Positions 1-12,700 of a stretch of 64,000 bases of DNA are shown here, piece by piece. Numbering within the stretch: position 1 is the first letter of the stretch; each line of letters begins with the position of its first letter. The notes beneath the pieces are model-generated. The model was given only the letters and a program-made list of their open reading frames with translations, had not been told where the DNA came from and did no database searches. The DNA comes from Unio delphinus. Its lineage: Eukaryota > Mollusca > Bivalvia > Unionida > Unionidae. The stretch lies in the NCBI GenBank assembly GCA_029339505.1, contig JAQISU010000155.1, positions 17,998,001-18,062,000 of the forward strand. The letters are read 5' to 3'. A program made the translations under genes and the position numbers.

Positions 1-204
1 AACTTCATATTCAGAGTCAACCATTTTAGCTTTGCACAAGTACCACGTGTTTAGAAGCGAGCATTTGTAAAATTACATTGTTAATAATATAGTAAAGTAC
101 TGCAGAATGCTAGTTCCGGGCCTTTTAAAACCAATCAAATATAGTTTTACAGGCATTTATGGTAAGATGAAGTTATAGAATGCGATCAGTGTTGCTCACC
201 TCGA

Positions 205-269
205 GCGCGACCATAGTCGCGACACGTACTACGGGACCAAAACAACAGCGCGACTATAGTCGCGACACA
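205..269. repeat. Paired CpG-rich palindromic motif
   Basis: Two near-identical 21-bp blocks, 205-225 and 249-269, each carry cgcga..atagtcgcgaca. The second contains the perfect 16-bp palindrome cgcgactatagtcgcg (250-265). The CpG density stands out against CpG-poor surroundings. They may be remnants of a transposon end; no family assigned. Confidence 0.6.
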
Positions 270-280
270 CACTTTAAGGG

Positions 281-434
281 TTAATTTGTTCTTAATTTCA
301 TTTCCCTATGAATATTCTAACACTTTTTAATGACATAGGTGTTTGTCAAGTTATAGTGGAATGTCTCACAAGTATGTCTGCTAAACTTTTTAATTTGTTC
401 TTAATTTCATTTCCCTATGAATATTCTAACACTT
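281..434. repeat. Direct duplication, about 44 bp, period 109
   Basis: The segment beginning ttaatttgttcttaatttca at 281-324 recurs at 390-434 with almost no change, separated by about 65 bp of different sequence. It looks like a local duplication. Confidence 0.75.
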
Positions 435-974
435 AGCCCCATCATCAAGTTATAGTAGTGTTGCACAGAATATTTTGTACTAGGAGTGAAATGATAAATC
501 TGTTTTATATTAGTATGATTCATGATACAGAGGCTTCAGAACAATACATTATTAACAAGTTATAGCTGGCAGTTTTTTTTTCTTCATCTTTCTACAGTCT
601 TGGTGTAGTTGGGTGATGCAATTTTATATATTTTTTTATATCTTGTATTTCCAATATGCAGATTGCATTTGAAAATAGATTTCTCATCTTTTGATATAGC
701 CCAGTTTCATAACATTGTTTAACTTAAAAACTAACTGTAGAGTTATAATTCTCTGAGCGTACATTAGTGACTAACAGGCAGCATTGTTAAAATGGATTTA
801 AACAAAGGAAGCAATCCAATCAAATTTAAACATAGCAACCTGAGGCGATTTTTGAGAGACAAGTGATAAACTTCTAAAGTGTAATCCACATGCAGAACTT
901 TTATTTGCTCATTCTGAAACGCTTTTTAAACAATTATAGAGACATACCACAAGTACCAATCGGGTTACTAGAAC

Positions 975-1678
975 TAGTGATGGGAATCGGTCAGAAATTC
1001 ATAATCGATAATCGGTTCCCCTTAACCAACTGATCATCGATTATAATCGGTTACTAAGAGCAAATTAAAATTTTTGATAGTTATATCTTTGATCAAGAGT
1101 TCAATATGATTATAAATGTACAGGAGTAATCTCTTTTAATGACATGTATTCTTTAACTTGACAATAATATTACATTGTGTGTTACTTTTGTTCTACAAGT
1201 TTGTTAAATGAACGCAAATTTTTATGGCTGATCAGTCATATGTAACTGAAATACTGCTACAATTCCCCAAAATTCTTTCATTCATATGTGATGTGTCCAT
1301 AATTTAAAGCAAAGAAGGACATGATTTTCTTGTTTGTCATTGTTTATAAATACTACAAAAGATGTTGCAATTTAACTGAAGCAAATCAACAAAATGTATT
1401 TAAATTAATTAACTCAAAAGTTTAACAACTTGACCATGTAATAATAACTATATATTCCTAATTATGAATCAAAAGTTTTTTATTTGTAGTTGTGAAGGGA
1501 ATAATAAATTTCAGGTCAACTTTAGTGGCTGGGAGTTTTACTAACCTTTGTGCTTTGCATACACATAAAAGTAGTCTCCTTTTGCACACAATCGATTATG
1601 GAGTTTCACAATCGATTATCTTATTGATTTGCTCAATCAACTGATGATCGATTATAATCGATAATCGGAACAACACTA
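975..1678 (+). mobile_element. hAT-type MITE, complete copy with 8-bp TSD
   Basis: A 704-bp non-coding element flanked by the 8-bp direct repeat actagaac (967-974 and 679-686 of the next kb, i.e. 1679-1686). The ends are tagtgatg and caacacta, i.e. short imperfect inverted repeats TAGTGWTG. Both ends contain subterminal palindromes built on atcgattataatcg. An 8-bp TSD with TAG-starting ends fits the hAT superfamily (established knowledge); there is no transposase, so it is non-autonomous. A diverged inverted copy lies at 5878-6568. Confidence 0.75.
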
Positions 1679-1686
1679 ACTAGAAC

Positions 1687-3479
1687 CATGGTTTATGTAC
1701 CATGATTGTGTTAAATTAAAAGTTATCAACCAACAGCTGCATTTCAAAGTTACCTTGATAAACTTTCTATAAGTGCAGATGACTGCAAAGCTACTGAGTT
1801 GAGAACGAGAAAACAGTCCATGTGCACAGACTGGAATGTTGCTAGAAGTGGTCTATTAACTTCGTCAAATTTTGGGATGATTTGTATAAAGCTACCCAGC
1901 ACTCCACCAAACTCCATCATAAAGTTGAGCCTGAAATGTTTACTAGACGTATTAATACAAAGTTATGTTGCACATTTTTTAAAATTTTTCATGATTATTT
2001 CCACAATAACCTGACATAAGGTTCATACCGATATTTTTAATGTAAGACTCTTTTTATATAAAATTATACAATCGTAAAAATTGAGTCTTGATTTGGAATT
2101 TTGTGCTCAGGAGATTGATAATTATTAGCCATAGTTGCTGTGAAGAAAGCATGCAACTCGTATTGCTACTCAGCTCTTTAAATATGGATGTATTCCTGTG
2201 TCCATCTATCCACAGAGCACATACAAGAAACAGCAATCTATTCAATAAGTAAAACACTTGCCACACCATCATGATAATATTTTACATTTGATAACATTAT
2301 CACAATTTTATTAAAATTGGACAACAAAACACCTGGAACAATTTGTTTACTTCACACTCTAGAACATTTACTTCAGCATGGTTTCCCATCTTTTAAGTTA
2401 ATATTATCATCCAAATCATCAACTTCAATGGCGCTACCCTCATCAATAAGACAATATCGTCCATCATTTTATAGATCGATTTTCAAGCCAACAATTTCAT
2501 TTCCAACCACGTTTTTGCGTGCTTGAACCATTTCCTGTGTTTGATGAAGAAGTACACAACTAGAGTGGTCATGTATCTCTGCTCGCACGTTTGGAAAAAA
2601 TCTGAGTCTATTTTGTCAACTTTTATACAAGTACATTTGTGAACAAGTATGCTAAGTTAAGGTAGTTTAATTATATTACAGTATCTAAAAGCATATTAAC
2701 AGTGTTCACTTGATCACTTGAAGTTAGTTGACCTGACACTAGACCTGGTTGATAGCTCTTAATGTTGCTTGGATCTGACTTTTCAGTTAGTCAACCCCCT
2801 TTATTTGTTACAAAAGATGTAATTTACATGGTATAATGAGGTCCGCTTTAAATGTTCTGCAACAACAAATATACGAATTTGATAGCGAAACAGTCGGCAC
2901 ATGTGTTCTCACATAAACACTCATAGATGGACGTCTCGATAAAATGACTGTTTCATGTTTACATTGTATTTATGATCACTAAACTTAAACCGAGCTAAAA
3001 GTAAAAGGTATTCTTAAAACATCCATTGTTCTAAGCGATAAAATGAGCAAGAGCTAGAGGTTTCAACTATCAATTTTGATTGCGAATTTCTTTATTTTCG
3101 ACAAGTATGGGTCAAATTTTGGTATTCTAGTTTTTTGTAAATGGGATCAACGACGGACCCCATTTTATAAGAGGGTTTTGCATATTATCAGGTACGAGTT
3201 ATTGAGGTAGTGGTGTGATAGGAAATGCTTCATTTACACATTTTGGTTTTTGTAAGCCATACATATGTTTATATACTTTTAAAAAATATGCATCAGTAGA
3301 GATGGATTTAACAAGGAAAACGATGTCACAGCTCGAAAATATGAGGTGCATTTTTTTTTTTATTATGTTGATTTTAAGCACAATATAGGAAGAATCCCAC
3401 ACATGTGCATCCTTGAATAAACTGTGATAAGGAAATCCAATTTAAGTTCTGTTTAGTATCATGAACTTTATTCTTTCAG
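1687..3479. other. Non-coding stretch upstream of first coding exon
   Basis: I see no convincing protein or RNA gene. A splice acceptor ttctttcag at 3471-3479 suggests this is the intron before the first coding exon, so a 5' non-coding exon and promoter probably lie upstream, possibly outside the window. Confidence 0.4.
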
Positions 3480-3501
3480 TAATAATTGAGAGAAGTCCAC
3501 A

Positions 3502-3839
3502 ATGCCACGCATAACAAGGGCAAGTTTGTCCAAATCCCCAGCAGCTGAGAGAAAGAAGGGCACAACACCCAAAGGTGGAAAGACCCAAACTCCCAAGAAG
3601 GATGCTGTACCTGTAGCCAAGAAAGTGGCAACACCTGCCAAGAGCCCAGTCCGCTCTACTTCAGAAAATCGAAGTGCTTCTAAAGGCAGGCAGACAACAC
3701 CTGTTTCCTCAGCTAGTGCTACAAGAACAACATCAAAGAGGAAGAGTTCTGTAGGAACACCAGCAAAAAGTGCACAGAAAGAATCTACGCCTGCCAAAAA
3801 AGGACGCATTGCTTCACCCAGCCCTGTCCCCAAGAGCAG
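3502..3839 (+). CDS. EEP-nuclease gene, coding exon 1
   Basis: Starts at ATG 3502 (MPRITRASLSKSPAAERKKG) in an exon opening after the acceptor ttctttcag at 3479. It ends AGCAG before gtagtt (phase 2). It encodes a Lys/Ser/Thr/Pro-rich basic tail of about 112 residues with several TP and SP sites and likely nuclear-localisation clusters. Confidence 0.75.
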
Positions 3840-6731
3840 GTAGTTTACTTCAGGATCCATTTAATGTACTGATAGTCCTTATTGTAGCTTTTTAATGCTT
3901 TGGTTCTCTGTATCTTAACGGTTTTTAATGCTACTAATTCGTAATTTCTCCCATTGGTTTTGATGGCAAATTCAAAAGTATACATGTACAAGTCTTGGAC
4001 TCTATGCTGGCCTAAGGTGGTGGTGGGCAGGATTGTTTATTGAGAAGATCTGTGTACCTTCCACTTTTATATTCTCATTCAGAGCAGAACAATTCATGGA
4101 TTCATTAAACATTTGTACCTTTCTCAGTCGGGATGGGGTGTAGTTATGCTGTGAAACGATTAGCATCTTCACAAGACAAGTTGACAGGGCAGCTTGTGAA
4201 AGGAAGCAATACAGTTTTTCAATAAATTTATGTAATATGTGCATCATCGGTTTGTAGAAAATTTACTGGTCATATTACATTAATGTATACTAGTTTCCCA
4301 AGTGATGTTAGGTTCTTTTCATTTCTGCTGTTGATCAAGTTTAACTTGGAATATTTTTTCATGATTATTGGATGTGATGAACGTTACTTTATGATTGCTA
4401 TATAGCGATGAGTTGCCTCACGTCAGCTACTCCATATTTCCCAGTTTTGTACACGTCATGTTAATTACATTTTTGAAAGACTAGCAACATGTGTCTCTTT
4501 GCCTTCAAAATTTGAAGATCACACACAATTTTTAAGGATAAAGACAAACATTAGATACTATATAATGCACTTGAAAAGATTAAAATATATAAGATAACGT
4601 TGCATGCTCTAACAGTTTTAGCGCCATAACGTTTGTTATTTGCACCAGTGCTTTTGTTTTGTTTTCTTTGGGACACTTAAGTTACTATTAAAAACATTTA
4701 AAGTAAAGTTACACTGTTTTTTGTGGGGTCCAGATTGTTTGTGCATTTGGTTTGGCAGATTGTTTGTGCATTTGGTTTGGCTCAAAATCGTGAATTCTGA
4801 CCAAATTTAACCACGTGATGGAATGACTCCCTCGCCCCATCTTTGTATTGTAAAATTATTGTGATAAATGAATTTATTATGTAACTCAACTTCTTTATTG
4901 TAATCTGGTACTTAAATGTTGGCTTCACTTGTGAGTGCTATTATCAGACAGACTTTTGGCTGGTGACATTAAAAAGAATCAGAAGCCTCTTTTTTTTTTG
5001 TCAGACAATGTTACAACTGCTGTACATAAAATTTTGAAAAGAAATAACCAAATCATATTAAAATGACTTGTATTCCAATTTAAACTTATTCAAGTAAAGC
5101 AATTTCTTCCTCTTACAGATGTCAGACGTGTCTGATTTCTCAATAGTGTATCCCCTAGGGGTCCAAGACTGAGTAAAAAAACAAATGTTTGTATCAAAGC
5201 TGGGGGTCAGATTAAAAAATTGGGGGTCTCTGAAGTGCAAATGAGGGTAAAGGGACAACACTTGTCGCAAAGAACTAATTCAGCTCCAACACTGTTATCA
5301 GCAATATTGCTGCTCTGTCCCAGCAGTGCTAATTTGTCTGGCTGCTTGTGACCCATATAGTTTTAGCTATTTAGACAATTTTGTAAATATGCACATGCAT
5401 TCACTCTTACCATAATATCTCTTATATCCAATATTTTAAAAAAGTGGCAGAGTGGTCACTCTCCATTTTGAATCACTGCCATCTTAGCTCTGTCTGCGTG
5501 GGTTCGAGTCTCAGAATCAGACAATGTGGGTATGTGAGAAAGCTTGCCAGTAGCTTCTCATGGGTGGGTGGTTCTTTTATGAGGTTTTCCGGGTTCTTCC
5601 TCCACCATTAAGTCTGGCCGATAAATGGCGTTAAAACCTACAATAGCAACAACAGTTTTAAATTTTAAAATAAAACTAAATATTCTTTCCACAACTTGGG
5701 TCTTTTTCACTTCCAATTTTTTGATGAATCAAATCAGTTTATTAAAATTTAAACAAATTACACTCCTTTACTGAGGTAAAATAATGTAATTGATAATTTC
5801 AGCATATGACCCTTGACACTAAAACCTCTAGTTCTTTTTCTTGTAGTCAGAGGATTTTAAAGATTGTAACTAGCAGTAATATTGTTATCATTATCGATTA
5901 TAATTGATTATCATTTGGTTGAGCAAACAAATAAGATAATTGATTGTGAAGTCCATAAACGATTGTGTGTAAAGGGAGACTACTTTTTAGGTGTATGCAA
6001 AGCACAAAGGTTAATAAAACTCCCAGCCACTGAAGTTGACCTGAAATTTATTAATTCCCTTTGCAACGACAAATATGAAACTTTATGGTTCATAATTAGG
6101 AACATATAGTCGTTATTACATGGTCAAGTTGTTAAATTGTTAAGTTAATAAATTTAAACACATTTTGTTGATTTGTTTCAGTTAAATTGCAACATCTTTT
6201 GTAGTATTTATAAACTATAACAAACAAGAAAAACATCCCCTTCTGTGCTTTTTATTATAAACACATCACATATGAATGAAAGAATTTTGTGGGGATTGTA
6301 GCGGTATTTCAGTTACATTTGACTGATCAGCCTTAAAAAGTTGTTTCATTTCACAAAGTTGTCAAACAAAAATAACACACAATGTAATATTATTGTCAGG
6401 TTAAAGTACACGTCATTTATATAAAAGAGATTACTCCTGTACATTTATAAACATATTGAACTCTTGATCAGAGATAAAACTTTAACAAAAATTACAATTT
6501 GCTCTTAGTAACTGATTATAATCTATGATCATTTGGTTAAAGGGAACCGATTATCGATTATGAATTTCTAGCATGTCATTTTTTTTACCCCAAACCTGGA
6601 AAGAAATATTTTTCTCCAAGAAATTATTCCAGTGATTATTATAAGAACATAAAAATACTTCTCTTTGTCAGACATCCACAACTTACTGTAGAAACTATAA
6701 ATTGGGACACCATTTGAACGGAATTACTTTC

Positions 6732-6771
<40 letters not shown>

Positions 6772-9700
6772 TCTTTGTGTGTGTTCTTTGTGTTCTTACA
6801 ATATTGTATTTACCTTTGTGATGAAATTCTCAGCTGTTGATTCCTATCAACAGGTGAGCAATATCAGACTGACCTTCCACCTCTTGTTTTAGAGTGCTGT
6901 TTCTTTTGCTTTGGATCATTGATGCCAAACAATGCATTTCAAGCACAGCCTTGAAATACTTATAAGTTTTAAACTTGTTAATGATTTGCAGTCACTTATT
7001 TATCAAGTCAGTTTACAGAGTATCATTAATTTTTAGACCATCCAGTCGTGGTCGATCAACAACAAAAGTAGAACCAGCCAAGAGCAACAAGAAATCAACA
7101 ACACCAGCAAAAAAATCAACAACACCAGCAAAGAAAGCTACTTCAGCTAAGAAATCAACTACACCAGCAAAGAGCAGGAGCCAAAGCCGACAAGGTAGGA
7201 CAGCAGATAGTGATGAATGTATGTATAAGTATGATTTATTCATCTCTTTCCCTCTCCAATGCAAACGGTATAGTCACCTTGGAATTTGTATGGGGTGCAG
7301 TTAACTGTCAATTTAAAACTTGCATTTCAAGACAAACGTTAATAAGAATTATGATGACTGATTCATATTTAAGGACTTCTTTATAAGAATGAACATCACA
7401 GAGAGTGGTCAATTAAGCCTTGTAGTGTTTTCCTTTACCCTCATTTGTGCTTCAGAAACCCCAGGATTTTAATTGGACCTTTATTTGTGCCATCAAGGTT
7501 TGTTTCTTTTACTCAGTCTGACCCCCAGACTCTGTCACCAAGAAATATTTTTGCTCTAAATCTGGCACCATGAGGATACACGGCCTTGTTCCAGGTAATG
7601 TAGGAAACCTGTCATTTGGCTCTGATATTATTACCACCAATAAATTATTTCCATTTTTACTGGTTTTAACATTAGGGTAGGTAGGTATTATGTTTGTTTT
7701 TTTTTAATTTATTGTAATGATTATTATATAGATAAGTACTTGCATTATTGGAGGTCATTAGATGCACAAATCAATTTCATGAATTATTAAACTGGGATAA
7801 ACCCTGGGGTAAAATGTGCTTAGGGTCAGCAATGAAAAATGGGGAGATTCATCCAAGATGTTTTGTTTTTGATGGTTTAACCATTTTTCAACACAATATA
7901 GGCTATACATGGCGGCCACTATTATTGGTGGAGGAAGAAACCGGACAACCCCCAGAAAGAACCACCGACCCACAAGAAGCTACTGGCAAGCTTTCTTACA
8001 TAACTACATTAGCTGAATCTTAGACTCAAACCCATGCAGACAGAGGTGAGATGGCAGTGATCTGAAATGGAAAGCGCTTTAGATCACTCGGCCAGAGTGG
8101 AAGGAACATGTAATGGAAATATTCAACATGATAGTGACCTTGAAGATAAGACCACACTGTGGTACACAACACACTTTCTATTATTGACATATGTATACCA
8201 ATTTGCACCTCTCACACACAGACAGAGGTGAGATGGCATTGGTCCGTAACGGACAACGCTTTAGACCACTCGGGGCCCCCATCCAAGATGTAACTATTTT
8301 TTTTGCATAATGTTGTAGGTATTTCACTTCATTTCTCAGCCTGTAAATATCTTATACTTGTTGCTATTGGGTCATGTTTATGGTATCATACAGGCATATT
8401 CCGGTTGATTTATAACTTCTTTTTAATTTTGCCAGAATGGTACAGTACTACTGCTCGCCATATTAGTAACTATAGCTGATTGGTACGGTTGGACCGGTAG
8501 CAAGCATTTTAGCTTATTTTAAAATATATATGTAAGAATAGTTTTACAAATGCTTTTAACTTGTTCTGCCCTATCACTGTTAAAAGCAATATTGCTGCTC
8601 AGCCCCAGTAGCAAGAAGCTGTCTAGCTGTGTGTGCCCCATATAGTTTTACCTGTTTAGACAATATTTGTAAATATCATGCACATGCATTCACTTATACC
8701 TTAATTTCTCTTCTTATATCCAATAACAATCCACAAAGTTTTCACCATTTATTCCAGTTGAAATTGTCTACTTCACAGTGATCTATTTGTCCTAGTATTT
8801 CACAACTTTTTAATGCACTATTTACGAAATTAACATGATTGCTAAAAATTTTTAGATCTGCAATAACACTCGTCATCACTATCAGCATCCTCTTCTTCTG
8901 ACGATTCAATATCAGAAACTTCACTCCCATTCTAAATCTTGAAAATTATCCAACTGCCGAACATATCTTTCATCAGCTTCCTCAATATGTTCAAGATCAA
9001 ACTTGACAAAGTCTTCATTTTCGCTCTTACCATCACCAAGTTTTATATCCGCCATCATTTATGATTTTTCAAGAATAGATCATGTGTAATAAAATTGCTC
9101 AATTAGTAACCCTTAGTTTCTGAACAATTAAAGTTTGCACGAAGGAAAGTAAAATCATTTCTGATAGTTAATATTGGTCTGATTCTTTGAAAAGCCCCAT
9201 TTGTAACCAATCAGAGACATATCTACCACATTCAAATTGAGCAAATACGGGATCAGTCGTTGAATGCAGAAACCGGATTTGTCTGGATCAGTGCCAAATG
9301 AGCTAAGAGAAACTGGGGCCTAACCGAAATTTGCCAATGCTGATTTGAATTACCATTCAACAATGCATCTTGAAAAGGTCTTCACCACCAAGGAACAATA
9401 TAGTTCGAGTTTTTTCTGACATTTTTTGCCCAATTTTTACCTAGGAAATTTGTTTATTGCTCATATCACCTGACTATATGACCTTATTGACATGTTGGTT
9501 GCGAGATTGGTATAGTAATGTGACTGGCTGAAAATAGCCAGATCCAGGTTAAATGTCAGCAACTGCGTACTTTAATCTCTTCAGTCAATGGATTAAAGAC
9601 ATGGCAACTGCTATGCTCATGATTTGTGAGAAAATTAATCATATTCCTATCGATTTCATGCAGGTATGTCTCAATGAAGGTTGTTTAAATTTGCTAGGTC

Positions 9701-12700
9701 ATCTGGTAAAAGGTTACCCCATGCCAAAACAAAATTGTATCAGCAAATTTGATTTTTTCAACAGGGAATGGACTCTGACCACACCCCAACATACATGTCC
9801 AAATAATAAAAAAAATGGTATGGCAAGAGTCAAAGGAAAATCTGAATAGGAAAAAGAAATATATTACATGAAAGTGAAATTTAGTTTGGAATATACTAAA
9901 CATTTTCCATGCATTCAGCCATCAAACACTGATATACTGATCATGATCTTTGCATGCCATGTGCCACAAATGTTAGCATTGGGCAAGGTGGTAGAGACTA
10001 AGTGAGGAATCACATTGGTAGCAAAAGGTACATATAGGTTTGAAAAATTAAGAACTTGCAGCAGATTTAAACTCGGGAATATTTTAAGCCATTGACGGAA
10101 AAACTGCAAGGTACCAACCATACATAATCTACCTTTACCAGCTGGAGACCATTGTAGACATTTGTTCCGACAAATATTCTTGGACTTTAGGATCACTTCA
10201 CAAATTAATGTCAGAATTCACTAATTTTTGTATCACCATTGTCACTAATTGCGAGCCTAGAGGGTTGGAAGCTATGCTGTTTGACAGTAATTTGTATGCC
10301 AGCTTAACTTTCCATATTGCACTCAAATTTTGTTAAATCCTCACCATTAGCTGTTGAGTGCATGGATTATGTATTAGTCGGTCACTTGCATGCTTGCCAA
10401 ACTAGTCATATGTACAGATGCCAGTCTGAACTGGCAGTTTTGCAGTTAAAAAAACCAAATGATGCTGAGAATCAAATTGAATCTGTTATATGTTTTTAGA
10501 GGTAAATATGGCATATTCTTGTAATTAGAACATGTCATTTTCTTATTGCCAAATTATGTTTGTGTAGGTTGCCAGAGGGCGACCAGTTTGATAACAACTT
10601 TGAGATTTGTTGGTTATAATGTCGTTATCCATCGACAAGAAAGCAAAGAGAGCCATATGTTTAGAAATGGAAAGATTGTTACCAACCTCGCTGAAATATA
10701 AGATACATAAATATTACAGCAAAGATTTTTATAAAAGTTTTTCACTTGTATAAATTTTAATGGTTATGTATCATTCAAACAATAAATCATTCTTTGTACA
10801 TCTTAGAGTTGCAATACATTTTTGAAAAGTGATAGTTATTATCTTCTTGAAATTTTCAGGTGATACACCAAAAGGAAAAGTAAAAACTGAGGCAGCAAAA
10901 AAAGTACCAGCAAAAAGTCAGTCTAAATCTCGAGAAAGAAGCCTGTCTAAAGGTAAGACAGTAGCATCAAAACAAAAGGCAGCACCATTAAAGAAGACTC
11001 CTCAGAAATCTGCTTCAAAAACAACCACTCCAAAGTCAGAGACTAAACCATCAACTTCAAAGCGATCAACTTCAAGAGGGCAAGGAAATGCTGCGGCTCA
11101 AAGCAGCGAGAGCATGCCTGGTGTTTCTGTTGTTGTTGAAAAGATGGATTCAAGGAGAGAAAGTAAATCCTCACCAAAAGAGGAAGAAAAGAGTGACAGT
11201 GAAGTTAAATGTACACGTGCAGAAACAACAGAAGATGCTGCAGAGAAGATAGAAGAGGGAAATGTTACAGAAGGAGCACAAGCAAAGGAGGTAAAAGAAA
11301 AAATAGAAGAAGCAAAGGAAAAGCCACCTGTAAAAGGGGAAGTTTCGGGAAAGGGTGAAGGACAACAAGGGGCAGAAGTAGATGAGGCAGATAAAGTTGA
11401 GGTCGAGATAGAGCAGGAAGAAAAGTTGGTTGAAGCAGAGGTAGAAGAGGAAAAACAGATTGAAGCAGCAGAAATAGAGAAAGATAAGGATGATGAAGCA
11501 GAAGTAGACGAGGTGCAAAAGGATGAAGAATTAGAAGTAGAGGAAGAAAAAGGTGAAGAAGAGGTAGAGGAGGTTGAAGAATTTGAAGCTAAAACGATGG
11601 AAGATCAGCAGATTGCAAAAGATAAAGCAACAGTTCCTGTAGTAGCAGAAGAACCAGAGAAAGCAGAAGCTCAAGTAGAAAAAGAAGTTTCAGAGGAGGA
11701 ATCTCCAGTAATAGTAGAAGATGAAAAATCAGATGCAGTTGTTGAAGAACTTCCAGAAGCAGTAGAAGTTAGTGATGAGGCACAAGAAATAGATGAAGAT
11801 GTGGAAGAAATTCCTCAAGATGATATTTGTGTTCAAGAAATTCCCACAGAAGTTATAGATGATGAAGTTACTACTGTAACAGACATAGAAATGGTGGAAG
11901 AGATTTCTGCAGTCGAGGAGACGGCTCCAATTGAAGCAGATATCCCTGCTTCTGCCATCTTGGAAGCACACACCAATGAACAACCCAATGGAGAAGCTTC
12001 AGAACCGGGTTTGGTGTCCCCCAGGAGAAAGAGAAAATGGGAAGAACTTGGGGAAGATGCAGAAGAATCTTTGTCCCCCAAAAAGCTTAGAGTGTCAATG
12101 GATGTGGAGGAACCAGTACCTAAAGAAGTCGTTAATCAACAAAATGGAGAACAGCCTTCGGCTGAGGAGGAAGTTGTTGCCAGTGAGGAACCTGTTGGAA
12201 AAGATTTTGAAATTGTTGAAATGTCGAATATTCCTGCATCTGACAGTCAAGAAGTTTTGGATAGCTTACCCAAAGCACACACTTTATCTACTGACCAGGC
12301 AGCTATGAATATCAAACAGTCGGTATCAAATGATGACCAATCCCAGGGTTTTATGGATGCACAACAGAGCAGCCAGGTAGAGACTCTAGATCCTGTATTG
12401 AACAGAGTATTTGTGCCCTCGCCAAATTTTCAGAGTGAAAATGCAAATCCTGATAAACAGTTCTCATTGGTTAGTTACAATGTGTTGGCAGATTGCCACC
12501 TAAAAAGAAATGATTATAGTTTCACAGATCCAAAATACCTTCAGCCAGAGCATCGTTTAAATAGACTGTTGGATGAATTACATTATTTGGATGCTGATAT
12601 TATATGTTTACAAGAAGTTTCACCAGAATTCTTCGATGACAAGCTTTACCCTAGGTTGACTTCGTAAGTATTGTTTACCTTTTCATGTTTTCATTTCTTT

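Larger units (their letters stand above)
1..966. other. Upstream flank without a recognised gene
   Basis: No open frame here resembles a protein. The stretch holds two CpG-rich palindromic segments (205-269) and a direct duplication (281-434), listed separately, and is otherwise AT-rich unique-looking DNA. Confidence 0.5.

Noticed and set aside
3468..3860. 130-residue minus-strand frame opposite exon 1
   Set aside because: Antisense shadow; exon 1 on plus has splice signals, a continuing low-complexity protein and phase-compatible partners.
9553..10196. Open frames of 98 and 93 residues as host exons
   Set aside because: They lie in a dispersed repeat, lack splice-compatible phases with the EEP gene and match no domain.
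11171..11518. 115-residue minus-strand frame rich in Phe and Cys
   Set aside because: Mirror image of GAA/GAG-rich codons of exon 3 (antisense TTC/CTT).
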